Assembly: GCA_013388855.1 (NCBI GenBank)
Contig: JACAEM010000035.1
Coordinates: 1 to 64,000 of the forward strand
Direction: 5' to 3'
DNA length: 64,000 nucleotides
From: Chloroflexota bacterium
Lineage (GTDB): Bacteria > Chloroflexota > Anaerolineae > Anaerolineales > Villigracilaceae
Part shown: positions 61,703 through 64,000 of the stretch, one piece after another
Position numbering within the stretch: the first letter of the stretch is position 1
How the letters are laid out: each line of letters begins with the position of its first letter
Notes under the pieces: generated by a model
Database searches by the model: none
Told to the model about the DNA's origin: nothing
What the model saw: the letters and a program-made list of their open reading frames with translations, nothing else
Program-made: the position numbers and the translations under genes

Positions 61703-63340
61703 TCATTCAGTTACAGAATCACTCCCCAAACATCGACTGTCACCATTTTTCCTTGGATATAAACGGTACAAGTTATTCTCAGGGATAATGCAATATATTT
61801 CAATCAGCTTTGAGGCGGCGTAGAATCGGTCGCTCAGCGAAGCTAAATAAACCGGGCGTTCACGAAAATATTCGTTAACCACATCCAAGGCAAGCTGAGA
61901 ATCAAAATAAAAGGGATCTTGCATTGCCCAACCGACAACAGTCACATCGGGGCGGAGTTTCTCAATTTTCGTGAAATACCGGAAGATGAAATACTCATCG
62001 GTATCTGTGTACCATTCAGCGATAATGACCGAATTGGGTTCCAGATTTTCCAATACCCGGCTGCCAAAGTCATAGGCACTCGCATCGCCGCGTTTGTTTG
62101 GGTTGACGTAGTAGGCTAAGCCGTCACGGACTCCAACACCGATCTTGGGAATGCCAATAACAGTGTCATCGAGTCCATTTGATGCGGCGAGTTGAGGCAG
62201 TGCAGTATAAAAGAAGGGAGTCGCCGCCAGCAATAGGGAAAGAATGACAGGAAGAAGAAGGCGTCTGTTGGGCAGAAACAGGCTGAGAGCATAGCCTGCA
62301 CCGATGCCCATTAATATCGCCCAAAATACATAGGAAGTAATGAAAAAGGTGAATTGGTCGGTCACCCGGTAGAAAATTCCAAACAAGAAAAAAACAAGAA
62401 AAGAGAAGTTGATCTTTCGAGAAAATATATTTTTACCGTTTAGTATTTTACGAATTCCCAATATACCGAGAATGATCCCCTGAATTCCAAATTGAACCAT
62501 GAGAAAGAAAAGGTAGCTTAACAAGCTTTGCCCCAGCAAAAGAGGAGAAAGCGCATCGAGTTGAGTCAGGAATGTGGAACCAACCACAGGGCCCATGATT
62601 TTATCGAGCGGGAAATTGCTGGACATACGGACAAATTGAACAAGGTAAAGGGAAAAGCCAAATAAAAACCCAAGAGCTGGAAGAATAAGTTGCTTCGATT
62701 GAGAGATGTGAAAATCGCGATATTTTCGAGAGAAAAGGTAGTAAAGACCAATGGCCGGAAAGGCAAGAAACGCAAGAATATGTGTGGATGCCGCCAACCC
62801 TAAAACGAACGCGCTGAAAATCAGATATTTTTGTTTACCTGCGCTCTCAAATTTTTCAAAGAAATATAAACTGAGCAAAAGCAGAAATACAAACAATGTA
62901 TACACTTCAGGCGTGGAGGAGTGCCACCAAAAGGTATGGGAAACTGCCAGTGACAGACTGGCATACCAAGAAGCGAACATCGATTCGGTATAACGATAAA
63001 TGAACAAAAAGAGTAAAGTTACCGAGGCAGCGCCGAATATTGCAGAGATGAGATTGATCAGCCAAAGAGGGTCAACAAACGGCAAGGCTCTGACCAGCAT
63101 ATGCCCCGCTACGATATATAAAGGATGATCCCATGCGGCGACCCCCACTTTGGCAAACGGATAAGGGTCAGGAGTAAATTCATCAGGAGGCATCTCTGCA
63201 AGGACAAACGATTCACCTGCAACGGCTTCGCTCTGCAATTTGACACCATCACCCCATGCCAGTGACGGGAGGAGTGTGAACAAATAAAATATGAACGTCA
63301 GTGTAAAGATAGTGAACGAGATAAGTTTCTTGTTAGGCAC
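61703..63340 (-). CDS. DUF2723-type polytopic membrane protein
   Basis: A 545-residue membrane protein with about eleven helices. The N-terminal segment (FYLFTLLPSLAWGDGVKLQS) and the HTFWWHSSTPEVYTLFVFLL region at about 135-155 match DUF2723, a GT-C related family seen next to glycosylation genes. The extracytoplasmic C-terminal domain (about 430-545) contains IIAEWYTDTDEYFIFRY. Its GTG start at 63340 follows the ketosynthase stop by 26 bases, so both are on one transcript. It converges on the transferase gene. Confidence 0.7.
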   Translation of the reverse strand: MPNKKLISFTIFTLTFIFYLFTLLPSLAWGDGVKLQSEAVAGESFVLAEMPPDEFTPDPYPFAKVGVAAWDHPLYIVAGHMLVRALPFVDPLWLINLISAIFGAASVTLLFLFIYRYTESMFASWYASLSLAVSHTFWWHSSTPEVYTLFVFLLLLSLYFFEKFESAGKQKYLIFSAFVLGLAASTHILAFLAFPAIGLYYLFSRKYRDFHISQSKQLILPALGFLFGFSLYLVQFVRMSSNFPLDKIMGPVVGSTFLTQLDALSPLLLGQSLLSYLFFLMVQFGIQGIILGILGIRKILNGKNIFSRKINFSFLVFFLFGIFYRVTDQFTFFITSYVFWAILMGIGAGYALSLFLPNRRLLLPVILSLLLAATPFFYTALPQLAASNGLDDTVIGIPKIGVGVRDGLAYYVNPNKRGDASAYDFGSRVLENLEPNSVIIAEWYTDTDEYFIFRYFTKIEKLRPDVTVVGWAMQDPFYFDSQLALDVVNEYFRERPVYLASLSDRFYAASKLIEIYCIIPENNLYRLYPRKNGDSRCLGSDSVTE

Positions 63341-63366
63341 AGTGAGGATGCAATGTATGGAGAGGA

Positions 63367-64000
63367 TTAAGGTTGTTCATCAGGCTCATACTTTCCTACA
63401 ATCAGTACGGCGTTGCTCCCGCCAAAAGCGAAGGAATTACTCATGATATTTCTAAGCGGCAGTTTTCGGCTTCCTTCGGTTACATAATCCAAGTCGCATT
63501 CTGGGTCCGGCACTTTGTAGTTAATGGTCGGCGGCACAATCTGGTCGCGGAGAGAGAGTATGCAGCCAATCAGTTCCAGAGCGCCGCTGCCAGCAATGGA
63601 GTGTCCAAACGCGGCTTTGTTCCCGACCACTGGAATTTTGTAGGAATGTTCTCCGAAAACCTCTTTGATGGCTTTGGTCTCGTTCTTATCATTCCACTCT
63701 GTACCAGTGGCATGAGCATTGATGTAGTCAATGTCATTGGTCGCCATTTCAGCATCGGATAAAGCGCGTCGCATCGCCATGACGGGACCATCCTGTGAAG
63801 GCTGGGTCAAATGGCTGCTATCTGCACTGGCACCATAGCCTTTGATCTCTGCCAGGATGGGAGCGCCGCGTCGAAGAGCATGACTCTCCGCCTCCACGAC
63901 AAGGATGCCTGCTCCCTCACCCAGAACCATGCCATCCCTGTCAGCGCTGAACGGGCGACAGGCTTCTGATGGACAGTCCACGCGATTCGAAACGGCATGA
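63367..64000 (-). CDS. FabF-type 3-oxoacyl-ACP synthase (partial, C-terminal part)
   Basis: The 5' end lies beyond the window; about 211 residues are visible. It carries RPFSADRDGMVLGEGAG, the His motif NAHATGTEWNDKNE (about 95 residues after the edge) and the Lys/His segment GNKAAFGHSIAGSGALEL, all expected in the C-half of FabF-like ketosynthases, ending FAFGGSNAVLIVGKY. The catalytic Cys is outside. It leads into the DUF2723 gene. It may belong to fatty acid synthesis or to a neighbouring secondary pathway. Confidence 0.88.
   Translation of the reverse strand, partial: HAVSNRVDCPSEACRPFSADRDGMVLGEGAGILVVEAESHALRRGAPILAEIKGYGASADSSHLTQPSQDGPVMAMRRALSDAEMATNDIDYINAHATGTEWNDKNETKAIKEVFGEHSYKIPVVGNKAAFGHSIAGSGALELIGCILSLRDQIVPPTINYKVPDPECDLDYVTEGSRKLPLRNIMSNSFAFGGSNAVLIVGKYEPDEQP

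Noticed and set aside
1-64000. CRISPR array, tRNA or rRNA gene, insertion sequence
   Set aside because: No regularly spaced repeats, no cloverleaf-like sequence, no rRNA-like segment and no transposase were seen on either strand by eye.

Overview
The window reads as a chromosomal piece of an uncultured or poorly characterised filamentous Chloroflexota bacterium, probably class Anaerolineae. This is inferred from the mix of genes: Thr/Pro-rich lipoproteins, ATP-dependent PEP carboxykinase, a PknB-type kinase operon, DUF4870 and DUF2723 membrane proteins, and moderate GC. No rRNA or tRNA gene is visible, so the assignment rests on gene style only. Coding density is high, and most genes lie in short operons with one to a dozen bases between members.

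Region by region. 1-2.8 kb (+): YwiC-like membrane protein, DUF2007 protein, a YedF-like DsrE protein and an acyl-CoA dehydrogenase. 2.8-7.6 kb (-): META lipoprotein, methyltransferase, ComEA-like protein, GNAT, CPBP protein, a GT39-type membrane protein and a SET-domain protein. 7.8-12.0 kb (-): a polyamine-type ABC importer (potD-A-B-C) with tandem promoters and a very stable potD/potA intercistronic hairpin. 12-19.3 kb: a duplicated DUF4870 membrane protein, a second acyl-CoA dehydrogenase, an orphan pair of unknown genes bracketed by inverted repeats, a zinc alcohol dehydrogenase and membrane proteins. 19.2-25.1 kb (+): a three-gene acyl-CoA carboxylase, a CYTH protein and a protealysin/emfourin pair. 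25.3-36 kb: a second SET protein, an aspartate aminotransferase/PEP carboxykinase operon with an elaborate leader, a Gln-rich protein diverging from a DUF3597 protein, a HerA-like ATPase, and rpmF-fabD with two further genes. 36.2-42.3 kb (+): SpoIIE phosphatase, TrkA-type channel protein, P-loop protein, M1 peptidase, then SecD and SecF. 42.6-43.9 kb (-): an oversized KASIII enzyme.

The most interesting part is 44-61.6 kb. On the minus strand lies an operon of a triple-FHA ABC transporter, a lipoprotein and a Ser/Thr kinase. The kinase carries six T-x-x-E motifs in its juxtamembrane linker, and the transporter and lipoprotein share a Pro-rich/helical extracellular module. This resembles the mycobacterial PknF/Rv1747 pair but with more parts. 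Diverging from it across 236 bp is a 3221-residue FAAL-ACP-KS-AT-ACP-C-A-PCP-R megasynthase, followed by a type II thioesterase and a 4'-phosphopantetheinyl transferase: a self-contained lipopeptide pathway. By domain logic it should join a fatty acid, one unreduced malonyl unit and one amino acid (glycine-like code), and release the chain reductively as an aldehyde, which could close to a 3-acyl-pyrrolinone. The window ends (-) with a DUF2723 membrane protein and the 3' part of a FabF-type ketosynthase.
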